From assembly GCA_963821735.1 (NCBI GenBank), contig CAWGFK010000002.1, positions 1 through 64,000 of the forward strand: a stretch of DNA of 64,000 nucleotides. The letters run 5' to 3'. The notes below the pieces were generated by a model that saw only the letters and a list, made by a program, of their open reading frames with translations, did no database searches and had not been told where the DNA came from. The translations under genes and the position numbers were made by a program. The first letter of the stretch is position 1. Every line of letters begins with the position of its first letter. Below are positions 36,259-46,073 of this stretch, piece after piece. The stretch comes from Laspinema sp963821735 (GTDB taxonomy: Bacteria > Cyanobacteriota > Cyanobacteriia > Cyanobacteriales > Laspinemataceae).

Positions 36259-36336
36259 TTCGATTTGATTCAATCTCCAAACTGAGCAACATTCCCGCTT
36301 GAGAAACCCGGACTCGACTTTCTCCCGGTACTGCTG

Positions 36337-36987
36337 CTAAGGTAATATTTCCCCCGGTGCTGTCAGTGTGCCGGTATTAATCACGCTACCCCCCATCAGG
36401 GTTAAATTTTCTCCAGAATTCACCCCTAAATTTCCAGCATTGATAATGCTACCGGGGTTACTCATCGTAAAGGCAAACTGATTCGGCGTTCCCACTAAAG
36501 CAGAATAATTATTAGGTCCATTGGCATTAAACCACCCGCCATCAAACCCGATGCCATCTGCTGTCACTGCACTAAACGCAGCAGGCACATTTAAACTGGC
36601 ATTGTTACCAAAAATAAATCCGGCAGGATTCATCAGATACAGATTAGAATTGCCACCAGAAACTTGAATCAATCCATTAATAATTGACGGATCGCCGCCG
36701 CCGATTCGACCGAGAATATTTTGAATTTGCGGATTAGATAAAAAATTAGCCGCTTGTCCGGCATCTAATCCAAATTGTTCAAAACTATGAAACAGATTTG
36801 CACCATCTCCGGACAACCTGCCGCCGTCGATATGATAAGTCTCACCGTTAGGATTCACTACGGTGCCGGTGCCATCATTTGCCGGGGCGATCGGTTGTGC
36901 TGAAGTGGATTTGGTCGTGAGGAGTGAGGCTGAAAAAACAACAGCAGTGGCCGCAAGTAAGGCGCTCAAAATTTTTGGTTTTAACAT
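36337..36987 (-). pseudogene. Haemagglutinin-like exoprotein, N-terminal signal and TPS domain
   Basis: A signal peptide (SALLAATAVVFSASLL, cleaved near TSAQPIAP) is followed by the TPS (two-partner secretion) domain: DGTGTVVNPNGETYHIDGG, GANLFHSFEQFGLDAGQAANFLSNP, ILGRIGGGDPSIINGLIQV, LYLMNPAGFIFGNNASLNVPAAFSA. This domain is recognised by an outer-membrane TpsB (FhaC-type) transporter. The frame ends prematurely (GEILP) at a GGGGG run. The expected text ITLAAVPGESRVRVSQAGMLL continues in another frame, which itself fails 90 bp later. No tpsB gene is in the window. Confidence 0.8.
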
Positions 36988-37674
36988 GGTTACAATGGTT
37001 TAAGTACAAGACATGAAAGCTGATTGTTAGCAGGCGATCGCGTTTTCTAGTCCAGGGGTAATTTTGCTTAAAATTAGAAAGACAGGGTAAAATTTGCCTC
37101 TTCTTGCAAAAGAGAATAGGCATCAGGGTCACTCCCTCAGCGCGATCGCCACTGTGAATAGGTCTCTTAAAAATATTTACTGTGTGACTGTGTGAATTAT
37201 AGTCTTATTCTCTGGGAAGTATCTAGGAATTTGATACTTCCTGTTTTACCAATTTCTTACTTATTGCGTAAGTAATACTACCCAATTAATTTCCCTCCTC
37301 TTCGGTTCTACTTCTGAAGAAATATAGACAATGAAATGAGAATATGTCGCTATCTATCTCTAGGTCAATGAAAAACGGGCTTAAATTAAGACACTTTATT
37401 TCTAAAGGAATAAAAATAAGAAAAGGTTTTATCTGGAGATAGAGGAGTATCTAGAAATCCTCTTTTTACAAATCTCACTTAAGAGAGAATAAAGTGGCTT
37501 TTAATGCCTGTTATCACACATTTATCCCAAAATCAACCCTCATAAGAATGGTGAATAAAATACCATGAGGTCCCAATATGATTTTCTGATGTTTCAGAAA
37601 ATCATAAAAGCCCCCCTTACCCAAGGGGGGTTTGGGGGGAATCCGTCGGTAATTTGACTGTCCCAACCGTCTAA
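36988..37674. other. AT-rich gene-free spacer
   Basis: 687 bp with no credible ORF. It contains the promoter region of the exoprotein gene and, at 37578-37632, two adjacent hairpins behind the invertase gene. Confidence 0.5.
37578..37632 (-). terminator. Double hairpin, probable terminator of the invertase gene
   Basis: On the minus strand, CCCCCCTT-GGGT-AAGGGGGG (37611-37630) is followed by CTTTTAT. Then comes a perfect 12-bp hairpin with arms ATGATTTTCTGA and TCAGAAAATCAT (37578-37605). Confidence 0.5.
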
Positions 37675-39069
37675 TTAAACGGGACAACCTTGAATCTCTG
37701 GATCTTCGTCAAAACACATCAAAGAAAGAGACTCTGGGTTTTCTTGCAGCATTTTTCCGAGTAAATATCCGGAAATTGTCCAAGTTTGATATCGCCTTGC
37801 CTCTTTGCCAATTAAGCGACCATTTTTACCATCATAATATTCCGGCCATTCATCTGCAATTAGGCGATCGCCAGCCAAATCTAGGGCTTTCTGTCCTAAT
37901 TCCGGGCGTCCCATTTTCTGAAATGCGGCCACCAGAGGCCAAATTAAAACCGGCCAACTTCCCCCATTATGATAAGACCAAGGATAATTTTTGGGGTCAG
38001 ATCCAGTGACAATCTCCCATTCCAGATTTTCAACCGCTGGAAAAGCAATCTGAATCGGCATTCGTCCCACCAAATCTAACCACCGTTCTTCAATCAGGTA
38101 AATAATCCCCTGAGATTCTTCTTCCGATGACAGAGAACCCAAAATTGCCAATAAATTGCCCAAACTGAAAAAGCGAAAATCGAGCCGACCCGGACCCAAA
38201 TTTCCCGCTAAATATCCTCCTCGGTCCGGCATCCATAAGGTCACCCAGTGAGGAATTGAACGGGGATAAATATTAAACTTATTCGCCACATTTTCTCCAA
38301 ATTGATTGCTTTCAAACCGATGAATTTCGTTCAATCGCTTGAGGTCGAGCCAATAATATTCTCGGATATGGTATCGTAAAGAGCCTAATCGGCTATGAAT
38401 CGCTTGGAGATAGGAACTGCCATCCTCATTGTCGGAGTTTAGTAACTCCCGGGCCAATCGCAAAGCAATATAAAACAGGGATTGGATTTCCAACGGATGA
38501 CCATATACCCCCATCCGTCGGTCAATCATAAATGAACCATCGGGAACTAATAGGGTCGGAAACATCTCAAACCGAGACCGTAAACACAACTCTAAAATGA
38601 GTTTGATGCCTTCTTGAAATTCCGGTTGATGGGCAAAAGACATATCCCCGGTTTTCTTCACATAAGCGCGGAGTAAAAACAACCACCAAAAGCCCGAATC
38701 AACTGGGGGAACTCGACCGATCGCATGATTGCCAAAATCCCCCAATAGTTCTTCTTTTCCATCTTTATGGATGACTTTATAGCTGGCAGGCATTAAGCCT
38801 GGACCCGGTTCAAAGCAGTCCATTCTTTTCTCATGTTTCTGCAATGTTAAAGTATGAATGAGGAAATTTTTGACAATCTCGGTTTTTCCTTCAATTAAAA
38901 ATACCAAAGCCCCGGAAATGAAATCTCGGATAAAGCACTGATTGTAGTTGAGTGCATCTAACTTGGGATCATGGGCAGCCACGGTCCCCGCTGGTTCACC
39001 CTGATAACAGAAAATAGAGTTTTCTAAGAGGGCGCGAGCATCGGCTGGATTAATTTCTTTTCTTTTCAT
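37675..39069 (-). CDS. Alkaline/neutral invertase, GH100
   Basis: 464 residues from the ATG at 39069 (MKRKEINPADARALLENSI); a TTG eight codons earlier is less likely. It hydrolyses sucrose to glucose and fructose in the cytoplasm. It has the GH100 features: DALNYNQCFIRDFISGALVFL, VDSGFWWLFLLRAY, GSFMIDRRMGVYGHPLEIQSLFY, WPEYYDGKNGRLIGKEARRYQTWTISGYL near the C-terminus, and GWxPxW-like sections between. The Asp in MIDRRMG and the Glu in WPEYYDG are the likely catalytic acid and base. With susA 20 kb away it gives two routes for sucrose breakdown. There is no signal peptide. Confidence 0.9.
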   Translation of the reverse strand: MKRKEINPADARALLENSIFCYQGEPAGTVAAHDPKLDALNYNQCFIRDFISGALVFLIEGKTEIVKNFLIHTLTLQKHEKRMDCFEPGPGLMPASYKVIHKDGKEELLGDFGNHAIGRVPPVDSGFWWLFLLRAYVKKTGDMSFAHQPEFQEGIKLILELCLRSRFEMFPTLLVPDGSFMIDRRMGVYGHPLEIQSLFYIALRLARELLNSDNEDGSSYLQAIHSRLGSLRYHIREYYWLDLKRLNEIHRFESNQFGENVANKFNIYPRSIPHWVTLWMPDRGGYLAGNLGPGRLDFRFFSLGNLLAILGSLSSEEESQGIIYLIEERWLDLVGRMPIQIAFPAVENLEWEIVTGSDPKNYPWSYHNGGSWPVLIWPLVAAFQKMGRPELGQKALDLAGDRLIADEWPEYYDGKNGRLIGKEARRYQTWTISGYLLGKMLQENPESLSLMCFDEDPEIQGCPV

Positions 39070-39572
39070 GAATTTAATTGATTTCAACAGCAAAAAATTC
39101 GCCCGGACAGTTTTAGATTGTCAAGCTTGAAGACAGCCAATCCTCTGATTGCCTGTCGATTGTCGAGAGAATGGGTATTCAAAAATAGAACTGGGGGAGG
39201 TTAGGAAAGTGCTACCCTAACCCTCTACGATTCCCACAGGATTTATCGAATTTATCTTATCACAATTTTGTCTGTTTGTGTTAGAGACGAGGGGTTAAAT
39301 CTGAGGTTGGAATGTGGAAATGCGATCGCACAAATCCAGAGGCAAACCAAATCTCTCCCTAGGGTATCTTCTCAAAATGGGCGATCGCCTGTACTCACTC
39401 CGGCTGAGGAGGAGAGTCCTCAGTCCGAGAAATATGATATTCGCAATCTGTAATATCTGAATTCTTCTCCGTCGCCAAAACCTTTTACAACCCATACCCG
39501 GTGAAACGGTATGCTAAAACGAAATCGAAACAATGACCCATCATTATAGAGAACCTCATTTATCGTGTCGTC
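39070..39572. other. Spacer between invertase and antiporter genes
   Basis: 503 bp between divergent genes. No credible ORF. It has HIP1 sites and must hold both promoters; none could be pinned down. Confidence 0.45.
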
Positions 39573-41135
39573 ATGTCAATAGAACCGACTACAAGTGAAG
39601 CGTTAATCAAACAGAGTTTAGAGCGCTTTGTCCTTGTCCTCACCGTTTCCCTGAGTGTTGCCACACTCCCACAAATTTTTAGTTGGGTGCGACAAATTCC
39701 CTACACCCTGTTGTTAGTGATTGTCGGATTAGGGTTAGCCTTCGTCGATGTGCGCCTCGTCAACCTATCCCCGGCCCTAATCCTGTCGATATTTTTGCCA
39801 CCGTTGTTATTTGAAGCCGCCTGGAATCTGCGGTGGAAAGACTTAAAACAAGAGTTAGTCCCTGTGAGCTTGTATGCCATCCTCGGGGTCCTAATTTCCG
39901 TCCTGGGGATTGCGATCGCCCTGAATCAGTGGACCGCCCTTCCCCTAAGCACCGCCTTGTTAATCGGCGCGAGTCTCTCCGCCACGGACCCGATTTCCGT
40001 GATTGCTCTATTTCGAGAACTCGGGGTGGAAAAACGCCTCTCCACCCTGATGGAAGGGGAAAGTTTATTCAATGACGGCGTAGCGGTGGTTGCCTTCAGC
40101 TTACTCGTGGGACTGGCATTAGGAACCAATCAGTTGGAACTACGCGGGACGATCGCCCAATTTGGTGCTTTTGTAGGCATTGGTATCGGCATCGGCAGCT
40201 TAATCGGATTTGGGATTTCCTACCTCACCCAACGCTTTGATTTACCCCTCGTCGAACAATCCTTAACCCTCGTCTCCGCCTACGGCACCTATCTCGTCGT
40301 CGAAGAACTCGGTGGATCTGGGGTGATTGGCGTCGTCACCGTGGGGTTAGTCTTAGGTAACTTTGGCTCCCGAATTGGCATGAATCCGCGCACTAGGCTG
40401 ATTGTCAGCGAATTTTGGGAGTTTTTAGCCTTTTTTGTCAACTCCATCGTCTTTTTGCTAATTGGCGACCAAATCCAGTTTGCTTCCCTGGCCAATAATT
40501 TAGATACGATCGCCATTACCCTAGGTGCGATGTTAGTCACCCGGGCGATCGCCATTTATGCCCTAGGAGCCTTGAGCAATCTCCTAGCAAAATCAGACAT
40601 CAATGTGCGGCAGCAAACCGTTTTGTGGTGGGGGGGATTGCGCGGTTCCGTATCCATCGCTCTCGCCTTGTCTGTCCCCATGATTTTAGAAGCCCGAGAG
40701 GAAATTATTGCCACCGTATTTGGGGTCGTTTTATTTACCTTACTGGTTCAAGGTTTAACCACCAAACCCCTGCTCAAAGTCCTGAATTTATTGGGAGATC
40801 AAACAGTCCAGCAGAACTATTTAGAGGCGATCGCCCGTCGCGCCGCACTCCAGCGAGTCTTGAACCACTTGAAAGAAGGACAAAACGGACCCGATATTGA
40901 TTGGGAGTTTTATCGCTATCAGATTGCCTTAGTCGAAGGACAACTCAGCGACATTCAAAATAACATTAACCAACTGCGAACTCAAGAACCCGATCTTCAG
41001 GATTTTGCCCGGGAACAATTCAAAGAAGAACTCCTGGCGATCGAAGCCGATACTTATGCCGAATTTGTGCGCGCGGGTCGCCTGAATCGAGATTTAGCCC
41101 CCTTCTTACAAGATGTGCTCACAGGAGGGGATTGA
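39573..41135 (+). CDS. Na+/H+ antiporter, CPA1 / NhaP type
   Basis: 520 residues, with about 12 hydrophobic helices in residues 15-405 and a cytoplasmic C-terminal tail of about 110 residues (VQQNYLEAIARRAALQRVLNHLKEG onward). The CPA1 signature is seen: FLPPLLFEAAWNLR, SATDPISVIALFRELG (helix V) and LMEGESLFNDGVAVVAF, whose ND pair is the ion-binding site of NhaP exchangers, and then WWGGLRGSVSIALALS. It probably exchanges Na+ (or K+) for H+ at the plasma or thylakoid membrane. Confidence 0.92.
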   Translation: MSIEPTTSEALIKQSLERFVLVLTVSLSVATLPQIFSWVRQIPYTLLLVIVGLGLAFVDVRLVNLSPALILSIFLPPLLFEAAWNLRWKDLKQELVPVSLYAILGVLISVLGIAIALNQWTALPLSTALLIGASLSATDPISVIALFRELGVEKRLSTLMEGESLFNDGVAVVAFSLLVGLALGTNQLELRGTIAQFGAFVGIGIGIGSLIGFGISYLTQRFDLPLVEQSLTLVSAYGTYLVVEELGGSGVIGVVTVGLVLGNFGSRIGMNPRTRLIVSEFWEFLAFFVNSIVFLLIGDQIQFASLANNLDTIAITLGAMLVTRAIAIYALGALSNLLAKSDINVRQQTVLWWGGLRGSVSIALALSVPMILEAREEIIATVFGVVLFTLLVQGLTTKPLLKVLNLLGDQTVQQNYLEAIARRAALQRVLNHLKEGQNGPDIDWEFYRYQIALVEGQLSDIQNNINQLRTQEPDLQDFAREQFKEELLAIEADTYAEFVRAGRLNRDLAPFLQDVLTGGD

Positions 41136-41266
41136 AGACTACAAGAGTAGGGTTTTAACTCTGACACTCCTGCCCTCCCCTTAAAACAAATTTCCAGTTC
41201 TGACTCAGAGACCGTCGGGAGTTTAAACCCCGCCGGTCTGCCGAACTTAATTTAATCTGCTCATTT

Positions 41267-42448
41267 CTACTGTCGATACACAGGTAGAGTAAAGTGAAAG
41301 GCACTACCTTTATTGCAAGAAGAATCCACCCAAATTTCCCCACAATTGGCTCGAATTAAGCGCTTACATAAACTTAAACCGATCCCATAACCATCTTTTT
41401 GTTCATCGCGCTGGAGACGAAACTTATCCTCAAAAATATGCTCCTGATTTTCTGCGGGAATCCCAGGACCCGTGTCGATTACGCTAACTTGAACCTTTTG
41501 TGTTGTGCGGTGCAAGATACAAACTTCGATTTGTCCGCCTTGAGGAGTGTACTTAATGGCATTGTCCAAAAGATTTACAATCACCTGTCGGACCCGTTCT
41601 CCATCAGCATAAACCGAGGGTAAATCGTTGGGGATGTCGGTTTTGAGGGTATGGGATTTCGCCAATAAGTGGTCTTTGAAATTTTCCAGAATGTTCAAAG
41701 TCAGGGTTTTGAGGTTGAGTTTCTGGGGATGAATGTGAAAATCGGCACTATTTGTGCTATGCGCGGCAACGAGGATATCTGAGATCATGCGATCGATCAG
41801 GCGGGTTTGAGTGCGCGCATGGTAAATTAATCGCGCCCGGAGTGCTGATGCCGCCTCGGGATTGAGAGATTTTTCCGGTTTGTAAGTGATTTCTAGGGTT
41901 TCTAAAGCCAGAGAAGCTGCCGTCAGAGGATTTCGCAACTCATGGGCTAACATGGCAATCAGGCGGTCCTTAAAATGGAGTTGGTCCAGCAGTTCTTCTT
42001 TTTCCTGCTTCAGGCGAAAAATTTCATCGGAGAGTTCCATTAATTCAGCCGAATGTGCCAGTTCAGAAGAGATGCTTTTGCGCGGGTAATGTCCGATCGC
42101 CTCTTCTGATGCCTGCTTGTTGAGATACTCTTCCACGGACTTCTGCCAGCGATCCCACCACTTATCGAGTTCTCCAACTAAATTACTACCGGCGAGAACT
42201 TGTCGGGGTCCCGGGTGGAGTTTAATCAAAGCCGGAGTCGCTACGAGTTTAAACTGTTCGGCTAGATAAGGCTGTTCGCTGACATCAATGATCTCCAAGT
42301 CAAAGGGGATACCTGTCCGTCGTTTTTGAAAATAACTGCGGATTCTGCGAATTTGTTCACTGGATCTCGGACGCCTATCAACAAATAAGACAAGCTGTAA
42401 AGGTGCTTCATCGTTCTGATGCATGGTTTTTTCCGGAACTGCCCTCAT
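41267..42448 (-). CDS. sasA: Circadian clock sensor kinase SasA
   Basis: 393 residues from the ATG at 42448, preferred because AAGGGG lies 5 bp before it; alternative ATGs are at 42490 and 42424. Residues about 16-95 (APLQLVLFVDRRPRSSEQIRRIRSYF, then LVATPALIKLHPGPRQVLAG) are the KaiB-like thioredoxin fold that binds KaiC. Then a coiled-coil and HisKA with His169 in LIAMLAHELRNPLTAASLALETLE. The HATPase has NLLDNAIKYTPQGG, DTGPGIPAENQEHIFEDKFR and GYGIGLSLCKRLI. SasA reads the clock state and phosphorylates RpaA. The rpaA and kai genes are not in the window. Confidence 0.93.
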   Translation of the reverse strand: MRAVPEKTMHQNDEAPLQLVLFVDRRPRSSEQIRRIRSYFQKRRTGIPFDLEIIDVSEQPYLAEQFKLVATPALIKLHPGPRQVLAGSNLVGELDKWWDRWQKSVEEYLNKQASEEAIGHYPRKSISSELAHSAELMELSDEIFRLKQEKEELLDQLHFKDRLIAMLAHELRNPLTAASLALETLEITYKPEKSLNPEAASALRARLIYHARTQTRLIDRMISDILVAAHSTNSADFHIHPQKLNLKTLTLNILENFKDHLLAKSHTLKTDIPNDLPSVYADGERVRQVIVNLLDNAIKYTPQGGQIEVCILHRTTQKVQVSVIDTGPGIPAENQEHIFEDKFRLQRDEQKDGYGIGLSLCKRLIRANCGEIWVDSSCNKGSAFHFTLPVYRQ

Positions 42449-42750
42449 GCAATCCCCTTGCGGCAATGCGGCTAAAAAAGTAACACTCATTTTGAGCTGG
42501 AGACAAGTGATTCGATCGCCCTAGTGGTTCTTTTGTTTTTCTTTATATTTATAAATTATCCTGTTTATTGTCGATTCGTGAAAGAGTACAAATGATTCCA
42601 CTCTCATCCCGACTTGACTGCCCAGAAGGAAAAGAGCTAGGGCCTCCTCACGGGTCTAAACCCACCCAATGGAACCTCAACTTTTAACCTGTTGAGGCAG
42701 CAGAACGGTAGTTGTCAAACCTTAACATTTTCTTAAGACTTAAGCGAGGA
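42449..42750. other. Spacer between sasA and DUF2079 gene
   Basis: 302 bp between divergent genes. It contains AT-rich DNA near 42530-42570. No ORF. Both promoters are expected here. Confidence 0.45.
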
Positions 42751-44556
42751 ATGTTGTCAAATTTGCAGAAAAATTCAGGGGCGCGGTTGGTGGTCACAGC
42801 GGCGATCGCCTTCTTTGTGGTGACCCTAGTCTTCACCCTCCACCGCTACTACACCTTTTACGCCTCTTTTGACCAGGGAATTTTCAACCAAGTCTTTTGG
42901 AATAGCACCCAGGGACGGTTATTTCAAAGTTCACTCTCCTCGGGCCTTTCCACCAATGTGGTCCATAGTGGGGAAGTCCCTGACGTTTCCTATCACCGTC
43001 TCGGACAACATTTTACCCCGGCCCTCTTACTCTGGCTACCGATTTACAGTCTATTTCCCTCTCCGGTAACCTTGAGCGTCCTCCATGTTATCCTCGTCAC
43101 CGCTGCTGGAGGGGTGCTCTATCTCCTCGCCCGAGTCTATTTAGAACCGGCGATCGCCAGTTGGATTGCCGTTAGTTATTATGCCGCCAATGCGATCGCC
43201 GGTCCCACCCTCTCCAACTTCCATGACAACTTCCAGATGCCCCTGTTTGTCTTCAGTCTGTTGTTGGCAATGGAAAAACGCTGGTGGTGGCTCTTTTGGC
43301 CCCTCGCCCTCTGCATCCTCGCCGTCCGCGCCGATGGCGGCATCTCCCTGTTTGGCGTCGGAGTCTACATGACCCTCAGCAAACGCTATCCCAAACAGGG
43401 ATTACTCATTTGCACCCTCAGCTTCACCTATATTGCCATCTTGACCAACTGGGTCATGCCCCTATTTTCCGACGATATTTCTCGCCGGTTCACCATTGAA
43501 CGCTTCGGGCAGTATGTAGACAAAGAAGAAGCAACTACCTTGGAGATTCTCTGGGCCTTTATCAGCCAACCGGGATTAGTGATTTGGGAGATTATCACCC
43601 CAATTGGGGGAAAAATTAAGTATCTCCTGGGACAATGGTTGCCCTTGGCCTTTATTCCCGCCTTCTCCCCCAGTGCGTGGGCGATCGCTGGATTTCCCCT
43701 GTTGGCGATTTTCTTACAACAAGGTCAAACCGCCTTATCCATTAATATCCGTTATGCCATGACGGTGGTCCCGGGTCTGTTTTATGGGGCAATTCTCTGG
43801 TGGTCCTACCGGCAACAGTCCCTGCAAACCCCAGTCCGGGACGTGATTCGCCAGGGACTCTGGAATAAACCCACCCCACCGCTTGTCCCCATCAATGAAC
43901 CCAAGCAAATCCCGCAGACCAATTTATTAACCGGCAAACTTGCCACCTGGGGCGATCGCCTCAGTAAAAAAGCCGACCATTGGTGGGAAACCCATCCAAA
44001 ACTGCTCAAAATTTCCATGCAGCGCTTTTGGGCCATTTGCATCGGGTTGTCCCTATTGTTTACCTTTACCTCCAACCCCAATCGCACCTTTTATTTTATT
44101 ATCCCCGACTCCATCAACCCCTGGGTGTACGTTTCCCTGCCGCAGCAGTGGCAACATAGTAGCTATATCCGCAACTTAACCTCCCAGATTCCCCCCGATG
44201 CCAGCGTTTCCGCCACCACTTACTTAGTCCCTTCCCTCTCCGGACGCCGAGAAATTCTACGCTTTCCGTTTTTGCGGTTCCGCAATGATGCCGCAGAAGA
44301 GGTCAACGTTGAATATGCGATCGCCGACTTGTGGCAACTCCAGCAATATCTCCCCGCTTTCAAACATGACCGCGCCCTCTTTCGCGATTTAGTCCCCTTC
44401 ATCGAACAACTCCAGGCCACAAACCAATATGGCATCATTGGATTTAAACAGGGGGTCGTCTTGATGCGCCGAGAAACTCCATCAGATTCAAAAGCATTAG
44501 CGGCATGGCAACGGTATCGTGAAGAGATTGAGCCATTATTGCAACCGGATGCATAA
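42751..44556 (+). CDS. DUF2079 polytopic membrane protein
   Basis: 601 residues from the ATG at 42751 (a TTG at 42712 would add 13). The DUF2079 pattern is clear: HRYYTFYASFDQGIFNQVFWNSTQGRLFQSS, HRLGQHFTPALLLWLPIYSLFPSP, LSNFHDNFQMPLFVFSLL and LAVRADGGISLFGVGVY. It has about nine hydrophobic helices in the first 380 residues, a central soluble loop, another helix near 440 and a C-terminal domain of about 130 residues. The arrangement resembles GT-C glycosyltransferases, and an acidic pair in the first loop (SFDQG) may be the catalytic site, but this is inference. It precedes a GT4 glycosyltransferase by 100 bp on the same strand. Confidence 0.8.
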   Translation: MLSNLQKNSGARLVVTAAIAFFVVTLVFTLHRYYTFYASFDQGIFNQVFWNSTQGRLFQSSLSSGLSTNVVHSGEVPDVSYHRLGQHFTPALLLWLPIYSLFPSPVTLSVLHVILVTAAGGVLYLLARVYLEPAIASWIAVSYYAANAIAGPTLSNFHDNFQMPLFVFSLLLAMEKRWWWLFWPLALCILAVRADGGISLFGVGVYMTLSKRYPKQGLLICTLSFTYIAILTNWVMPLFSDDISRRFTIERFGQYVDKEEATTLEILWAFISQPGLVIWEIITPIGGKIKYLLGQWLPLAFIPAFSPSAWAIAGFPLLAIFLQQGQTALSINIRYAMTVVPGLFYGAILWWSYRQQSLQTPVRDVIRQGLWNKPTPPLVPINEPKQIPQTNLLTGKLATWGDRLSKKADHWWETHPKLLKISMQRFWAICIGLSLLFTFTSNPNRTFYFIIPDSINPWVYVSLPQQWQHSSYIRNLTSQIPPDASVSATTYLVPSLSGRREILRFPFLRFRNDAAEEVNVEYAIADLWQLQQYLPAFKHDRALFRDLVPFIEQLQATNQYGIIGFKQGVVLMRRETPSDSKALAAWQRYREEIEPLLQPDA

Positions 44557-44656
44557 GCGACAATCGGCACCTGAATCGGGTGCCGATTTAGCAAGAGATT
44601 GAGAAGGGTGCAAAATGTTAGTTCTATCCAAATCTAAACTTGTGTAATCTGCGTCC

Positions 44657-45844
44657 ATGAAAATTCTGGTCCTCACTTGGGAGTTTCCTCCCCGGATTGT
44701 CGGGGGTATTGCAAGGCACGTTGCGGAATTATATCCGGAGTTGGTGAAATTGGGCCATTCCGTCCATTTAGTCACCGTGGAATTTGGTCATGCCCCCATG
44801 TATGAACAACTCGAAGGGATTGACGTGCATCGGGTCCCCGTTGAACATGGACATGACTTCTTCCACTGGGTGGCCAACATGAACGAGAGTATGGGACGTC
44901 ATGGGGGCAAATTGATTTTAGAAGAAGGACCCTTCGATTTGATTCACGCCCATGATTGGTTAGTCGGTGATGCAGCGATCGCCCTCAAACACCACTTTAA
45001 AATTCCCCTGATTGCCACCATCCATGCCACCGAACATGGCCGAAACAACGGACTTCATAACGAAATCCAGCGTTATATCGCCCAAAAAGAGGGAGACTTG
45101 GTGTACAACGCTTGGCGAACCATCGTCTGTAGCGATTATATGCGGCGAGAAGTGGAACAGGCATTAGGCTGTCCCTGGGATAAAATCGACGTCATTTTTA
45201 ATGGCATCCGGGCGGAAAAAAAACCCCGGTGGCACGATTTTGATGCCCATACCTTTCGCAGTCAGTTTGCAGAGGATCATGAAAAAATCGTCTACTATGT
45301 CGGTCGGATGACCTATGAAAAAGGCGTCGAAGTCTTATTAAGGGCTGCCCCAAAAATCCTCGGGGAAATGGGAGGATTGGTCAAATTTGCCATTGTGGGC
45401 GGTGGCAATACTGACCACCTCAAAGAGTTGGCCTCGGCCTTAAATATTTGGGATAAGTGCTATTTTACCGGCTTCATGTTTGAAGATGACCTGCACAAAT
45501 TCCAAACCGTCGCCGATTGTGCTGTTTTCCCCAGTCTCTATGAACCTTTTGGAATTGTCGCCCTAGAAAGTTTTGCCGCCCGGGTTCCGGTGGTGGTGTC
45601 CGATACGGGAGGATTACCCGAGGTGGTCCAACATACCAAAACCGGCGTGGTCACCTGGACCAATAATCCCGATTCCCTCGCTTGGGGAATCCTGGATGTC
45701 TTAAAAAATCCAGGGTATGTTCAGTGGTTGATTGATAATGCTTATGCCGATTTAAACCAGCGATTTAGTTGGCCGAAGTTGGCGCAACAAACCGAAGCGG
45801 TTTATCATCGCGTGGTCAATGAGCGATCGCAAATTGTTTGGTAA
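44657..45844 (+). CDS. Glycosyltransferase family 4
   Basis: 395 residues with the two Rossmann halves of GT-B enzymes. The N-terminal half begins MKILVLTWEFPPRIVGGIARHVAELYPEL and has LIHAHDWLVGDAAIALKHHFKIPLIATIHATEHGR. The C-terminal half has YYVGRMTYEKGVEVLLRA and the donor-binding EX7E motif in PSLYEPFGIVALESFAARVPVVVSDTGGLPEVV. It resembles the glycogen-synthase-like GT4 group, but it lacks the full-length synthase N-terminal features and the acceptor is unknown. Its position after the DUF2079 gene suggests cell-surface glycan work. Confidence 0.88.
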   Translation: MKILVLTWEFPPRIVGGIARHVAELYPELVKLGHSVHLVTVEFGHAPMYEQLEGIDVHRVPVEHGHDFFHWVANMNESMGRHGGKLILEEGPFDLIHAHDWLVGDAAIALKHHFKIPLIATIHATEHGRNNGLHNEIQRYIAQKEGDLVYNAWRTIVCSDYMRREVEQALGCPWDKIDVIFNGIRAEKKPRWHDFDAHTFRSQFAEDHEKIVYYVGRMTYEKGVEVLLRAAPKILGEMGGLVKFAIVGGGNTDHLKELASALNIWDKCYFTGFMFEDDLHKFQTVADCAVFPSLYEPFGIVALESFAARVPVVVSDTGGLPEVVQHTKTGVVTWTNNPDSLAWGILDVLKNPGYVQWLIDNAYADLNQRFSWPKLAQQTEAVYHRVVNERSQIVW

Positions 45845-46073
45845 TGTGAGGGGGAATTATCCAGGTTGACAGCCTAGGGTGAAACAGAGATTTAAGCTGT
45901 ATTCAGGACTTAAATAAGATAGATTGATTCTATCTTTTTTAGCCAGAACTGGATAACCCACTCACTCGGGTTCAGGAAACAGATACCCCTTGAAAGAGTC
46001 TATACCCGACTATTTCAAGACCAACCCGAGGGTCCAAGACGGGTCCGCAATTCTTCCCTCTAAGGGGTTAACT

